NCBI GenBank assembly: GCA_024235935.1
Contig: JACKLL010000006.1
Span: 166,234 to 230,233 of the forward strand
Source: Rhodoferax sp.
GTDB lineage: Bacteria; Pseudomonadota; Gammaproteobacteria; Burkholderiales; Burkholderiaceae_C
Reading direction: 5' to 3'
DNA length: 64,000 bases
Every line of letters starts with the position of its first letter. Within the stretch, counting starts at the first letter, position 1. Positions 9,456 through 18,118 of the stretch are shown piece by piece. A program made the position numbers and the translations under genes. The notes under the pieces were generated by a model. The model had not been told where the DNA came from and did no database searches. It saw nothing but the letters and a program-made list of their open reading frames with translations.

Positions 9456-9511
9456 GACCACAACCTCGCGCCACACGCGGCGGCAGTTTCCTGCTGGCAA
9501 CGTACCGGATC

Positions 9512-9620
9512 ACCCTGCGTGCTGCGCACTGCGGGATTCGCCTTGGGAACGGCCCGGCGGAAAGCTGCAAAACCCTCCGTGCTGCGCACTGCGGGATTCG
9601 CCTTGGGAGCGGCCCGGCGG
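9512..9620. repeat. Two-copy 49-bp direct repeat with 60-bp period
   Basis: Copies at 9512-9560 and 9572-9620 differ at only two positions and are separated by 11 bp. The unit contains GCTGCGCACTGCGGGATTCG and ends GGCCCGGCGG. The array fills the gap between the phosphodiesterase stop and the ATPase start. It looks like a clade-specific intergenic repeat; no open frame or tRNA-like fold was seen. Confidence 0.9.
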
Positions 9621-9621
9621 C

Positions 9622-10413
9622 TCATATCTCGAACTCCTGGCCTGCGCGTAGCCAGCGGATGTCGTGGGTCACATTGGGGCCCGACACCGAGGTTTCGTCG
9701 AATTTCTGGATCTCGGCCATGATGAGATCGGTTTCTGCAGGTTTGGTATGGGTGATGTAGATCGGGTACTTGCGATCGTTCGATATGTTGTCGAGTTCAT
9801 CGGCCAGCACCCCCGGTGAGAGGTGCAGGCTGAGCTTGGCCAGGTCCTTCTCGCGGTTGCTGAACGCCGTCTCGATCACCAGCATCGCGACATTGAGCTC
9901 GTTGACCCGCTTCCAGAAGGCGGGATTGCGCTCCGTATCGCCGGAAAACACCCAGCAACCATTGCCCGCGGTCACAGCATACCCCACCGCGGGCACGGTG
10001 TGAACTGCCGGTAACACCTCGAGCAACTTGCGGTTGACCTCCATGGTCTGGCCGGTGAATATCTCGTGGAACGTGATGAACGGCGCTTGCGGCGTCGGGA
10101 TCCGGCTGAAATCAGGCCAGATCACGTCGTTGAAGATGTGGGCCTTGAGCGCGGCGATGGTTCCGGCCAGCGCGTGGATCTTGAGCGGCTGCTGGCGTCG
10201 GGCCGCGACGGCGTCGACCATCAGGGGCAGTGCAGCGACATGGTCGAGATGGGAGTGGGTCAGGAACACATGTTCGATGCCCCTCATTTCGTCCAGCGTG
10301 AGGTCACCCACACCGGTACCCGCGTCGATCAGGATGTCGCCATCAATCAGGAAGGACGTGGTACGGCAGTCTTTGGCGATGGCGCCTGAACAGCCCAACA
10401 CACGCACTTTCAT
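9622..10413 (-). CDS. Metallo-beta-lactamase-fold 3',5'-cyclic-nucleotide phosphodiesterase
   Basis: The 263-residue protein has the metallo-beta-lactamase zinc motif THSHLDH at about residues 52-58, a further FSGDTE segment, and ends in ITHTKPAETD, the layout of class II cyclic-nucleotide phosphodiesterases (PDEII/CpdP, yeast Pde1). It would hydrolyse cAMP or cGMP in the cytoplasm. The gene starts eight bases after the stop of the adenylate cyclase gene, so enzymes that make and destroy the messenger are co-expressed. An AAGGG precedes the ATG. Similarity to other MBL enzymes means the substrate is inferred mainly from family resemblance and context. Confidence 0.85.
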   Translation of the reverse strand: MKVRVLGCSGAIAKDCRTTSFLIDGDILIDAGTGVGDLTLDEMRGIEHVFLTHSHLDHVAALPLMVDAVAARRQQPLKIHALAGTIAALKAHIFNDVIWPDFSRIPTPQAPFITFHEIFTGQTMEVNRKLLEVLPAVHTVPAVGYAVTAGNGCWVFSGDTERNPAFWKRVNELNVAMLVIETAFSNREKDLAKLSLHLSPGVLADELDNISNDRKYPIYITHTKPAETDLIMAEIQKFDETSVSGPNVTHDIRWLRAGQEFEI

Positions 10414-10421
10414 GGCGGCCC

Positions 10422-12671
10422 TTATTTGGTTTCAAAATTCGTTGCACCGTCCCATTCCAGATCGAATGGAAGCAGCCGCATGGAGGCTACGCGATCTGAG
10501 TAAAGGTGGTAAAGGTACTTTTTGGCATTCATCCGCAGCAAGTTCATCATCAGGAGGTCACACTGCTCCCAGTCCTGCGCCCGGTAGGCCTTGAGGAAGG
10601 CGCCCCACGCCTTGAGCTCGGCCTCGGTCTCGGCGCCGATGCGGTTGGCGGGCGCCACCGGCCAGAAAATGGCGACGGCCTGGTCCTTGCCCTTGACGCG
10701 TACCCGGTCCAGTTCCTGCCAGCCGAAGTCCGGCGCCAGCTTGCGGGCAGACTCGCTGACCACGATGTCGACACCATACACCTTGGACAAGCCCTCCAGC
10801 CGCGAGCCCAGGTTGACCGCATCGCCAATCACGGTATAGCTCTTGCGGATATTGGAGCCCATGTCGCCGACACACATGTTGCCGGTGTTCACACCGATGC
10901 CGATACCGATCTCCGGTATGCCCTTGGCCCGGTGCTCCTCGTTGATGCCGCGCACCGCATTGGCCATCTCCATTGCAGACTTGACCGCCAGATGGGCGTG
11001 TTCCGATGTCTCGACCGGCGCACCCCAGAACGCCATCACGCAGTCACCCATGTATTTGTCGATGGTGCCGCGGTTGGCGCGGATGATGCCGGTCAGCCGC
11101 GTGAAAACCCCGTTGAGCAATGACTGCAACTGGATCGGCTCCATCTGTTCGGACATCTTGGTGAAGCCCCGCATGTCGCAGAACATCACCGTCATTTCCC
11201 GGTTGGTGGCCTCCATGCTGTAGCTGTCCGGGTCCTTGACCATTTCGTCGACCAGCTCGGGCGGCACGTAGGTGCCAAAGAGATTGGCCAGCTCGCGCTT
11301 GGAGCGGCTTTCGACAAAGTAGCCGTAGCTCATGTTGAGCGCGAACGCCGTCGCCACCATGATCAACGCACCCGCCAGCGGCAACACCAGTCCGGCGCCG
11401 AGGTACAGCCACAGATTGAGCCCGCCGACGATGGCGGCCACGACCACGCTGAGGATCACGGCGCGGGTTGCAGAGACCAATGGCAGCGCAAATGCGAGGG
11501 TCAGCCCGGCGAACAGCAGCATGACGACCTCATAGCCGATCGCGTAATCGGGCTTGACCAGGGTGTTGCCGTCGAGCAGACCGGAGATCACGTTGGCATG
11601 GGCCTCGACACCGGGATAGATTTCGCTGACCGGCGTGACCCGCAAGTCCTGCAGACCGGGCGCCGTGGTACCGACCAGCACGATCTTGTTCTTCAGCGAC
11701 TCCGCCGGCAAGGCCTTGGACAGCAGGTCTGCGGCAGACACGTACCGGAACGATCCGCCCTTGGGGCCACCAAAACCCCGGAACGGAATCAGTGCCGAGA
11801 CCTGGTCGTCCACCGGAATGGCCAGTGTCTTGGCGCCCAGCTTGAGCTGAATACTCTCAAGGCCCTGGTAGCTGCGGCCCAGAATGCGCTCTTTCGGAAA
11901 CCCTGGTGACACAGTCGGCAAACCTGCCAGCATGCGGAACATCGCCAGCGAAAGGGATTCGTAGTAGTTGCCCTTGTATTCCGCGATCAGCGGCAGCGAT
12001 CGCACGACGCCATCACCCTCGGGGATGGGATTGAAATGACCTGCCACCGGCGCCGCATTGGCGATCTGCGCGATGTTGCTGCCGTATCCGTTCCAGCTGG
12101 TGAACTTGATGGGGCGCCCCTGCAAGGCTTCCTTGGTCATCACCGGCGCGGGCAGAACACCGGACGTGTGGCCATCCCGATCGCCGGTCAGGTAGTAACC
12201 CAGCACCACCGCCCGACCTTCAAGCGACTTGGCGAACAGCGCGTCGTAGTCCAGTGAACCCTGCAACTGCTTGAGCTTGTCGACGAATCCAGGCTGGTCG
12301 CGCAATTCGCGCTGTGCCAGCTCATTGAGCCGCTTCAGGCCGGAGCTCTCGTCGGCCTCCGCGAACACGATGTCGAAGCCCAGCAAGGCAATCTTCTGGC
12401 GCTCGAACAACTCGTTGGTCAGCTCGCTGAGGTGGTTGCGGCCCCAGGGCCAGCGCCCGACGTCCGCCAGGCTTTTTTCGTCGATATCGACGATCACCAC
12501 CCGGTCGTCCAGCGTCTTGGGCATGGTCGCGCGCAGACGCGAATCGTAGATGATGCTGTCAAGCCGATCCAGCACACCCAGGCGCACAGCACCGACAGCG
12601 TGCAACAGCGCGACCACCAGCGGCAGCAGGGTTACGAGAATTCGCGGCCAGTGCTTGACGAGTGCGCGCAT
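10422..12671 (-). CDS. CHASE2-domain class III adenylate/guanylate cyclase
   Basis: The 749-residue protein starts with a membrane segment (about 10-30), then a large extracytoplasmic CHASE2 sensor (about 40-330, with VVIVDIDEKSLADVGRWPWG), three membrane helices (about 335-430) and a class III cyclase domain (about 490-650). The catalytic domain shows TVMFCDMRGFTKMSEQ (metal-binding Asp) and KYMGDCVMAFWGAP (second Asp), and GIGVNTGNMCVGDMGS. It should make cAMP (or cGMP) in response to a periplasmic signal. It lies between the FHA gene and the phosphodiesterase gene, in the same operon. Its CHASE2 domain is similar in layout to that of the kinase at 14250-17135. Confidence 0.95.
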   Translation of the reverse strand: MRALVKHWPRILVTLLPLVVALLHAVGAVRLGVLDRLDSIIYDSRLRATMPKTLDDRVVIVDIDEKSLADVGRWPWGRNHLSELTNELFERQKIALLGFDIVFAEADESSGLKRLNELAQRELRDQPGFVDKLKQLQGSLDYDALFAKSLEGRAVVLGYYLTGDRDGHTSGVLPAPVMTKEALQGRPIKFTSWNGYGSNIAQIANAAPVAGHFNPIPEGDGVVRSLPLIAEYKGNYYESLSLAMFRMLAGLPTVSPGFPKERILGRSYQGLESIQLKLGAKTLAIPVDDQVSALIPFRGFGGPKGGSFRYVSAADLLSKALPAESLKNKIVLVGTTAPGLQDLRVTPVSEIYPGVEAHANVISGLLDGNTLVKPDYAIGYEVVMLLFAGLTLAFALPLVSATRAVILSVVVAAIVGGLNLWLYLGAGLVLPLAGALIMVATAFALNMSYGYFVESRSKRELANLFGTYVPPELVDEMVKDPDSYSMEATNREMTVMFCDMRGFTKMSEQMEPIQLQSLLNGVFTRLTGIIRANRGTIDKYMGDCVMAFWGAPVETSEHAHLAVKSAMEMANAVRGINEEHRAKGIPEIGIGIGVNTGNMCVGDMGSNIRKSYTVIGDAVNLGSRLEGLSKVYGVDIVVSESARKLAPDFGWQELDRVRVKGKDQAVAIFWPVAPANRIGAETEAELKAWGAFLKAYRAQDWEQCDLLMMNLLRMNAKKYLYHLYSDRVASMRLLPFDLEWDGATNFETK

Positions 12672-12727
12672 GGCGGCGTCAGCAAACAGGCGTGAAAGCC
12701 GCGGAGATCAGCTGACGGTCCCCGCTG

Positions 12728-13402
12728 TCAGCTCTGCACGAACTGCATCTGCGTACCGGCCAGTTCGATCAGGTCACCATTCTTCAATGACACCGGGTCG
12801 GTACCGATCGGCGCACCGTTGAGCGAGGGGTTGCCAGCACCTTCGACATGGTGCACGACAAAGCCGTGTTGCCGCCGGGTGATGGCGGCCACGGCAACGC
12901 CGGGTTTTCCGATCGTGGTGACCACCTTGGTCAAGGGAACTTCGCGGCCGGAAGCTGCCCCCGAAAGCACCTTGATCGAGGCCTGGGCCGGCGCAGACGT
13001 CGTCGTGGGACCAAAACCCGATGGCGTCCCGGACGCAGGGGCTGCCCGCAATGGTGCGGGTGCCGAGGTCGGCATCGACTTGACCATCATGGTCTTCTCG
13101 AAGCCTTCGTTCACGGCTTCACTGACGAACTTGATCTTGTACTTGCCGACTTCGACCGTATCACCGTTGTTCAGCTGCTGCTTCTTGGCCGCCTTGCCGT
13201 TGACGTAAGTACCGTTGGTGCTGTTGAGGTCTTCGATGAAAACGTCGGACCCTGCCATCTGGAACACGGCGTGCTCGCCACTGATGGCCAGGTTGTCGAT
13301 CACGACATCGTTGTACGGTCGACGGCCCAGCGTTGTCCGGTCCTTGGTCAGTTGGACTTCCTTGATGACAACCCCATCGATCGATACGATCATTTTCGGC
13401 AT
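12728..13402 (-). CDS. Double FHA-domain phosphothreonine-binding protein
   Basis: The 224-residue protein has an N-terminal FHA domain (about residues 20-95; GRRPYNDVVID, SGEHAVF, DLNSTNGTYVNG) and a second, more divergent one at about 140-222 (TTIGKPG, RRQHGF, NPSLNG). The linker between them is Ala/Pro-rich and carries GFEKTMMV at about residue 99, the same motif repeated in the tail of the kinase two genes upstream. FHA domains bind phosphothreonine, so this is probably the adaptor that reads the kinase's output; autoregulation through its own KT motif, as in GarA/OdhI, is possible. The start has an AGGAG six bases upstream. Confidence 0.92.
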   Translation of the reverse strand: MPKMIVSIDGVVIKEVQLTKDRTTLGRRPYNDVVIDNLAISGEHAVFQMAGSDVFIEDLNSTNGTYVNGKAAKKQQLNNGDTVEVGKYKIKFVSEAVNEGFEKTMMVKSMPTSAPAPLRAAPASGTPSGFGPTTTSAPAQASIKVLSGAASGREVPLTKVVTTIGKPGVAVAAITRRQHGFVVHHVEGAGNPSLNGAPIGTDPVSLKNGDLIELAGTQMQFVQS

Positions 13403-13450
13403 GACCGACTCCTATTCATCAGACACATATTCATATTAGACACGAGCTTC

Positions 13451-14239
13451 CTATTTTCCCAACAGTCTGGAGATCAGGCCACGCTTTTCTGCCACCGGCT
13501 CCGCCAGCACCAGCAATACCGAAATGTTGTCGCGCCCGCCATGCTCGTTGGCAACCGCAACGAGGATGTCCGCCTTCTGGTCCATGGGCACAGGACCCCC
13601 AAGGATACTTGCAATTTCGGCATCGTCAACCATATCGGACAGGCCGTCGGAGCACATCAGATAGCAGTCGCCAGGCTCGACCTGATGCTCGTTGACCTCC
13701 ATCATCACGGCATCCTCGACGCCCAGCGCACGGGTCACCAGATTCTTGATCGACGAACCCACGGCCTGCTCCGGCGTGATCAACCCCGCGTCGATCTGCT
13801 CCTGCAGCAGGGAATGGTCCTTGGTGATCTGGACCAAGGTACCGTTGCGCAAGCGATAACAGCGAGAGTCGCCGATGTGGCCCAGGATCAGGGTGGACTC
13901 ATGGAACACGCCTACGACCAGTGTCGTGCCCATGCCCGAATACTGCGGATTGGAGCCGGAGGCATTGAAAATCGACCTGTTCGCGTTGTCGACACAAATC
14001 TCCAGCGCGCGCTTGATCTCCTTGACCTTGGCGTTCTTGCCGGACTCGGACAGCCAGCGCGACATCTCCGATTTGATAAAGGCCGTCGCCATGCCGCTGG
14101 CGATTTCGCCGGCGTTGTAGCCGCCCATGCCATCGGCCAGCACGCCCAGCTGGGCCGTCTCGTCGACCAGCACGGCGTCTTCGTTGTTGTCCCTGGCCCT
14201 GCCTGGATCCGTTCTGGCAAGAAATGTGTAGTGCATCAT
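13451..14239 (-). CDS. PP2C-family Ser/Thr protein phosphatase (PppA/Stp-like)
   Basis: The protein is 262 residues from the first of two adjacent ATGs (14239, 14236). PP2C motifs are in order: RTDPGRARDNNEDAV, LGVLADGMGGYNAGEIAS, GMGTTLVVGV, LGHIGDSRCYR, CSDGLSDMV and GGRDNISVLLV, which hold the metal-binding aspartates. It should reverse Thr phosphorylation made by the adjacent kinase. The start is 10 bp after the kinase stop, so the two are probably translated from one mRNA. An upstream in-frame ATG at 14281 would overlap the kinase end and is less likely because conserved sequence begins only at HYTFLARTD. Confidence 0.94.
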   Translation of the reverse strand: MMHYTFLARTDPGRARDNNEDAVLVDETAQLGVLADGMGGYNAGEIASGMATAFIKSEMSRWLSESGKNAKVKEIKRALEICVDNANRSIFNASGSNPQYSGMGTTLVVGVFHESTLILGHIGDSRCYRLRNGTLVQITKDHSLLQEQIDAGLITPEQAVGSSIKNLVTRALGVEDAVMMEVNEHQVEPGDCYLMCSDGLSDMVDDAEIASILGGPVPMDQKADILVAVANEHGGRDNISVLLVLAEPVAEKRGLISRLLGK

Positions 14240-14249
14240 GGCCGCCGGG

Positions 14250-17135
14250 TCAGATCTCGACATCCGGCACAGTGCCACCACCCGCGGGTGGCGATGGTTC
14301 CCCAGGCTTCTTCACCTGGTGCACCACGGTTTTCTCGAAGCCGTCCTCGTGCTTGGTCGCCGGCGCCGCCTGGTGTACGACGGTCTTCTCGAATCCTGCG
14401 TCGGCCGGCGCAGTCGCGGCCGTCGCCTGGTGCACCACGGTCTTTTCGAAGCCAGGATCCTGCGCCGGTGCCGGTGCGGTCGCCTGCTGCACCGAGGTCT
14501 TGTCAAAGCCGGTGGCCGCAGCGGCCGCCATCGTGGCTGTCGCAAGAACGGCGGTCTTGTCATGGGCGGATGGCGTGACCGGCGTTGCCGGCGCGCGTGG
14601 CTGGGTCACCACAGGCGGGGCACCACCGTCCATCGATGCGATGACGGCACGCAGATCGGCTGCGAACTGCTCGCCGTCCTGGTAGCGGGTTTCGGGACGC
14701 TTGCTCAGTGCCAGCGCCACTATGTCGGCCAGGCTCTGCGGCAGCTCACTGCGCACGACGCGCAGATCCGGCGCTTCCTCATTGGCGATCTTGTACATCA
14801 GCTCGGCCATCGACTCGCCACGGAACGGCAACACGCCGGTCAACATCTGGAAAAGCATCACGCCCAGCGAATACAGATCGGAGCGGCCGTCGACCTTCTT
14901 GCCGGCCAGTTGCTCCGGCGACATGAAACTCGGGGTTCCCAGCACCAGGCCGGTCTTGGTCTTGCTGGAGTCGGTAATGCGTGCAATGCCGAAGTCGGTC
15001 ACCTTGACGGTGTCGCTGTCGGCCTCGTACATGATGTTCGCCGGCTTGATGTCGCGGTGCACCACATTCTGGCGATGCGCGTAAGCCAGCGCCTCCGCGA
15101 CGCGCGCCACGATGGACAACACGCGCGGTACGGGCAGAAGGTTGCCGTCCTTGCAGCAATCGAGCAGGTCCTTGCCCTTGAGGAATTCCATCGCGATATA
15201 GGCCAGGTCATGCTCTTCGCCCGCGTCGAAGATCGTCACGATGTTCTGGTGCTGCAAGCGGCCCGCCGTCTCGGCCTCGCGGAAGAAGCGCTCGCGCGCA
15301 TCCACCAATTCGTCGCCGGAGAACTCCTGACTCAGGGCCATGGTCTTGATCGCGACGACCCGGCCGATCTTCGGGTCCTTGCCCAGGTACACGACACCCA
15401 TCGCGCCCTTGCCCAGTTCCTTGTCGACCTGGTAGCGACCCAGCATCGGCTTCTCGACCGCGCCGCCGTCGAGCAGCATGGTGCCACCCGGGTGCGCGCC
15501 GGAGCCGCCAAGCATGACGGTCTCGGACAGGTTCTTGGCCCGGTTGAGCTTGGCCTGCAGGTCCTTGTAGTCCTTGTCGAAGGTGGCCATATGCTGGTAG
15601 ACCGCTTCCGCCTTGTTGAATTGGCGCTTGCGTTCGAAGTCCAGCGCCAGGCTGTACAGGTTCCCCATGACGGCGTCGCCCATCGGCACCCGGCGGAAAC
15701 GGTCGAAGGCCGCGTCGAGCTGCCCCTGGCCTTGCAACGCCAGCCCCATCATGCGATTGGTTTCTGCCGACTCCTCGTCCGACTTGATCTTGCCGGCCTC
15801 GGTGACCAGGAAGCGCTTGGTGGTCAGGGCCAGGTGGCCGATGACCAGCAGCACCGCCGGCAACACCAGCTTGAGCCAGGTCGCACTGCCCGACAAAAGC
15901 CCGAATTCCGTGCCGAGCAAGGCGACGAAGACCACCAGCGTCACGATCGCCGCGGTACCGGCCGACAGGCGCGGCAGCACCGCGATGATGTAGGCCGCCA
16001 CCAGCAGGAACACGGCCAGCGTGGCCCAGACACCCCAGGTGGGCTGAACGATGAAATGCTCACCCAGAATGCTCGAGGTGATGTGGGCGATCGTTTCTGC
16101 CGGGGACAGGCCGGCATAACCGGGCACCGGGAACTGCACGCCGACGCCGGCGGCAGTCGCGCCGATGATGACGATCTTGTCGGCGTATTTGGAGGCCGGG
16201 ATCTTGCCATTGAGCACGTCGTAGAACGAGTCGACCGCAAACGCCGGTCGACCATCGTGGCCCTTGTAGAACTGCGGCAGCATCAAGGCCGCTTCGTCGG
16301 TCTTGACCCGCAATTTGCCGATCTGCACCGACTCACCTGCATTGAGCTTGATGTCGTCCGGACCGAGGTTCAGGCTCTTGACGGCTGCCAGCAGCGCCAT
16401 GGACGGAATCGCATTGCCGAAGTAATTGATCAGCAGTGGCTCCTGCCGCACGGCGCCATCCACGTCCTGAAGCTGGTTCAGATGCGCGACACCTGCGGCC
16501 ACCGACCCGATCTGCTCGATCGGTTGTTGCCCGCTGATCGCCGGAATGCCAAAACCGTCGAGGGCCCGGATCGAACTTGCCGCCGCGTAGGTCGCCAGCG
16601 GCTTGTCGGGGTTGCCCTGGGGTTCACCCAGCGCAAACACCGACGGCACCAGCACGTTGCCCGCACTTTTCATGCTGGCCGCCAGCACCGCGTCGGTATC
16701 GAGTGTCCGCTCGGCCTCGGCAATCACCTTGGACAGCTGGGCATTGGCCGCATCGCTGTTGGCCGGGAGCAGGGACTTCATCTGGCGGATGAAGCTCAGG
16801 CCCCGGTCGACCTGGGGTTCGATGAAGAAAACGGTCTCGACGATGGTCTTGGCCTTGGCCGCGGACAGCAGGTCGATCAGCTTGGCGTGGATATCCCGCG
16901 GCCATGGCCAGCGCCCGATGTTCGCAATGCTCTGGTCGTCGATCGCGATGATCGCGATACGGTCGGAGGGCTGGCGCGAGGTGCTGGTGCTACCGAAGTC
17001 GTAGAACCGGCGTTCGAGGGTGCCGATCAGGTCGGTGGCCTGGTTGAGAACCAATACCGCCAGGACGATGGCAAGGCCTGCAAACCAATCCGCACGCCAG
17101 AACTGCCCACTCTTCGATGATGACTTTGTTGCCAC
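14250..17135 (-). CDS. CHASE2-domain eukaryotic-like Ser/Thr protein kinase with KT-motif tail
   Basis: With the GTG at 17135 the protein is 961 residues: membrane segment (about 15-35), CHASE2 sensor (about 45-320; IAIIAIDDQSIANIGRWPWP), three membrane helices (about 330-420), a helical linker, then a Hanks-type kinase domain at about 563-830 with GKGAMGVVYLG, VVAIKTM, HRDIKPANIMY, TDFGIARI and MSPEQLAGKKVDGRSDLYSLG. The Ala/Pro-rich tail (about 850-950) holds five KT motifs: AHDKT, GFDKT and three GFEKTVVHQ. These are candidate autophosphorylation sites for FHA binding. The first ATG-like start, 30 codons upstream, precedes non-conserved residues. It is the first gene of a six-gene minus-strand operon. 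Confidence 0.93.
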   Translation of the reverse strand: MATKSSSKSGQFWRADWFAGLAIVLAVLVLNQATDLIGTLERRFYDFGSTSTSRQPSDRIAIIAIDDQSIANIGRWPWPRDIHAKLIDLLSAAKAKTIVETVFFIEPQVDRGLSFIRQMKSLLPANSDAANAQLSKVIAEAERTLDTDAVLAASMKSAGNVLVPSVFALGEPQGNPDKPLATYAAASSIRALDGFGIPAISGQQPIEQIGSVAAGVAHLNQLQDVDGAVRQEPLLINYFGNAIPSMALLAAVKSLNLGPDDIKLNAGESVQIGKLRVKTDEAALMLPQFYKGHDGRPAFAVDSFYDVLNGKIPASKYADKIVIIGATAAGVGVQFPVPGYAGLSPAETIAHITSSILGEHFIVQPTWGVWATLAVFLLVAAYIIAVLPRLSAGTAAIVTLVVFVALLGTEFGLLSGSATWLKLVLPAVLLVIGHLALTTKRFLVTEAGKIKSDEESAETNRMMGLALQGQGQLDAAFDRFRRVPMGDAVMGNLYSLALDFERKRQFNKAEAVYQHMATFDKDYKDLQAKLNRAKNLSETVMLGGSGAHPGGTMLLDGGAVEKPMLGRYQVDKELGKGAMGVVYLGKDPKIGRVVAIKTMALSQEFSGDELVDARERFFREAETAGRLQHQNIVTIFDAGEEHDLAYIAMEFLKGKDLLDCCKDGNLLPVPRVLSIVARVAEALAYAHRQNVVHRDIKPANIMYEADSDTVKVTDFGIARITDSSKTKTGLVLGTPSFMSPEQLAGKKVDGRSDLYSLGVMLFQMLTGVLPFRGESMAELMYKIANEEAPDLRVVRSELPQSLADIVALALSKRPETRYQDGEQFAADLRAVIASMDGGAPPVVTQPRAPATPVTPSAHDKTAVLATATMAAAAATGFDKTSVQQATAPAPAQDPGFEKTVVHQATAATAPADAGFEKTVVHQAAPATKHEDGFEKTVVHQVKKPGEPSPPAGGGTVPDVEI

Positions 17136-17227
17136 GTTCCAACCCACCCGGTAATTTGTTTTGAATTTGCAAGGCGCACGTGAGTCAGGAAAGCCCGGAT
17201 CCCCCGATACGAAGGTTCGAGGCAACT

Positions 17228-17256
17228 ACGTTAGCAGACCATGCCGTTGCCGACAA
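17228..17256 (-). promoter_or_regulatory. Candidate sigma70 promoter of the kinase operon
   Basis: On the minus strand TTGTCG (17256-17251) and TAACGT (17233-17228) are 17 bases apart, about 95 bp upstream of the kinase start, in the 217-bp gap after terC. The -10 matches the consensus at only three positions, so this is a weak prediction. Confidence 0.3.
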
Positions 17257-17352
17257 GAGACATAGTGGCCGCCATTTGTCGTTTTTTTGCACCTTCCGGC
17301 CCGGGAACCGCCCCTGGAAAGGGGATGGACAGGCCCTTGCTGCCATGCCCTG

Positions 17353-18054
17353 TCAGGAGGGCTGTTTCTTCGCACGCCGGCGCATCACAAGCCCGGCGAA
17401 GTAAACCAGCAAGGCGCCCGCAATACCCATTCCGTAATTCCATGTGCTGCCTTGCGGCAGCCACTGCACCATGGCAGGGTCGGTATGCGCCATGGTCCCG
17501 GCAATCCATCCGAGCAACATGCCGCCGACGGTGATGATGATCGGAAAACGGTCCATCAGCTTGAGCACCAGCTGGCTGCCCCAGATGATGATGGGAACAC
17601 TGACCAGCAAACCGAAGATGACCAGCGGCAACTGGTGCTGCTCCCCTGCGCCCGTGGCAGCGCCGGCGATCGCAATCACGTTGTCCACGCTCATCACCAG
17701 GTCGGCGACGATGACGGTCTTGACCGCCGCCCACAGCTTGTCGCTGCCTTCGATGTTGCTGTGCTCGTCCTCATCCTGGGGCGCCAGCAGCTTGACACCA
17801 ATCCACAGCAGCAGGATTGCACCCACCAGCTTCAGAAAAGGCACCTGAAGCAGCGTCAGCGCAAATGCGATCAGGATCACACGCAGCAAAATCGCACCTG
17901 CCGTACCCCAGAGGATGCCCTTGGTCCGCTGCTCGGGGGGCAACTTGCGACAGGCCAGGGCAATCACGACGGCGTTGTCGCCACCGAGCAGGATATCGAT
18001 CATGACAATCTGACCGACGGCTATCCAGAAGTGGGCAGTGAGAAATTCTTCCAC
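17353..18054 (-). CDS. TerC-family membrane protein (probable manganese exporter)
   Basis: The 233-residue protein has seven or so hydrophobic segments and the two TerC signature repeats DILLGGDNAVVIALACR (about 20-36) and DLVMSVDNVIAIAGAA (about 120-135), each with an Asp-Asn pair in the membrane. The family includes YkoY/MeeF/Alx-type Mn2+ exporters. The GTG at 18054 (VEEFLTAHFW) matches the usual start of close family members; a more upstream GTG at 18102 lies within the hairpin after sucD and gives an unlikely Pro/Arg-rich leader. No yybP-ykoY riboswitch was seen in the 64-bp gap to sucD. Confidence 0.85.
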   Translation of the reverse strand: MEEFLTAHFWIAVGQIVMIDILLGGDNAVVIALACRKLPPEQRTKGILWGTAGAILLRVILIAFALTLLQVPFLKLVGAILLLWIGVKLLAPQDEDEHSNIEGSDKLWAAVKTVIVADLVMSVDNVIAIAGAATGAGEQHQLPLVIFGLLVSVPIIIWGSQLVLKLMDRFPIIITVGGMLLGWIAGTMAHTDPAMVQWLPQGSTWNYGMGIAGALLVYFAGLVMRRRAKKQPS

Positions 18055-18076
18055 GCTGATCAAAGAGGTTGAAGGC

Positions 18077-18098
18077 GGGGCACGCGAACCCGCGCCCC
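18077..18098 (-). terminator. GC hairpin after sucD
   Basis: GGGGC...GCG and CGC...GCCCC form an imperfect stem with a 4-base loop, 20 bp beyond the sucD stop. It has no T-run on either side, so it may be a pause or an mRNA-stabilising hairpin between sucCD and terC and not a classical terminator. Confidence 0.4.
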
Positions 18099-18118
18099 GC
18101 ACGCCAGGAACAGGCGCT

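Noticed and set aside
9512..9620. CRISPR array
   Set aside because: Only two copies, an 11-bp gap instead of a spacer of about 30 bp, and no cas genes.
14238..17120. Long open frame (about 960 codons) on the plus strand opposite the kinase
   Set aside because: High-GC antisense frame with biased residues; the minus-strand frame carries a full kinase and CHASE2 domain.
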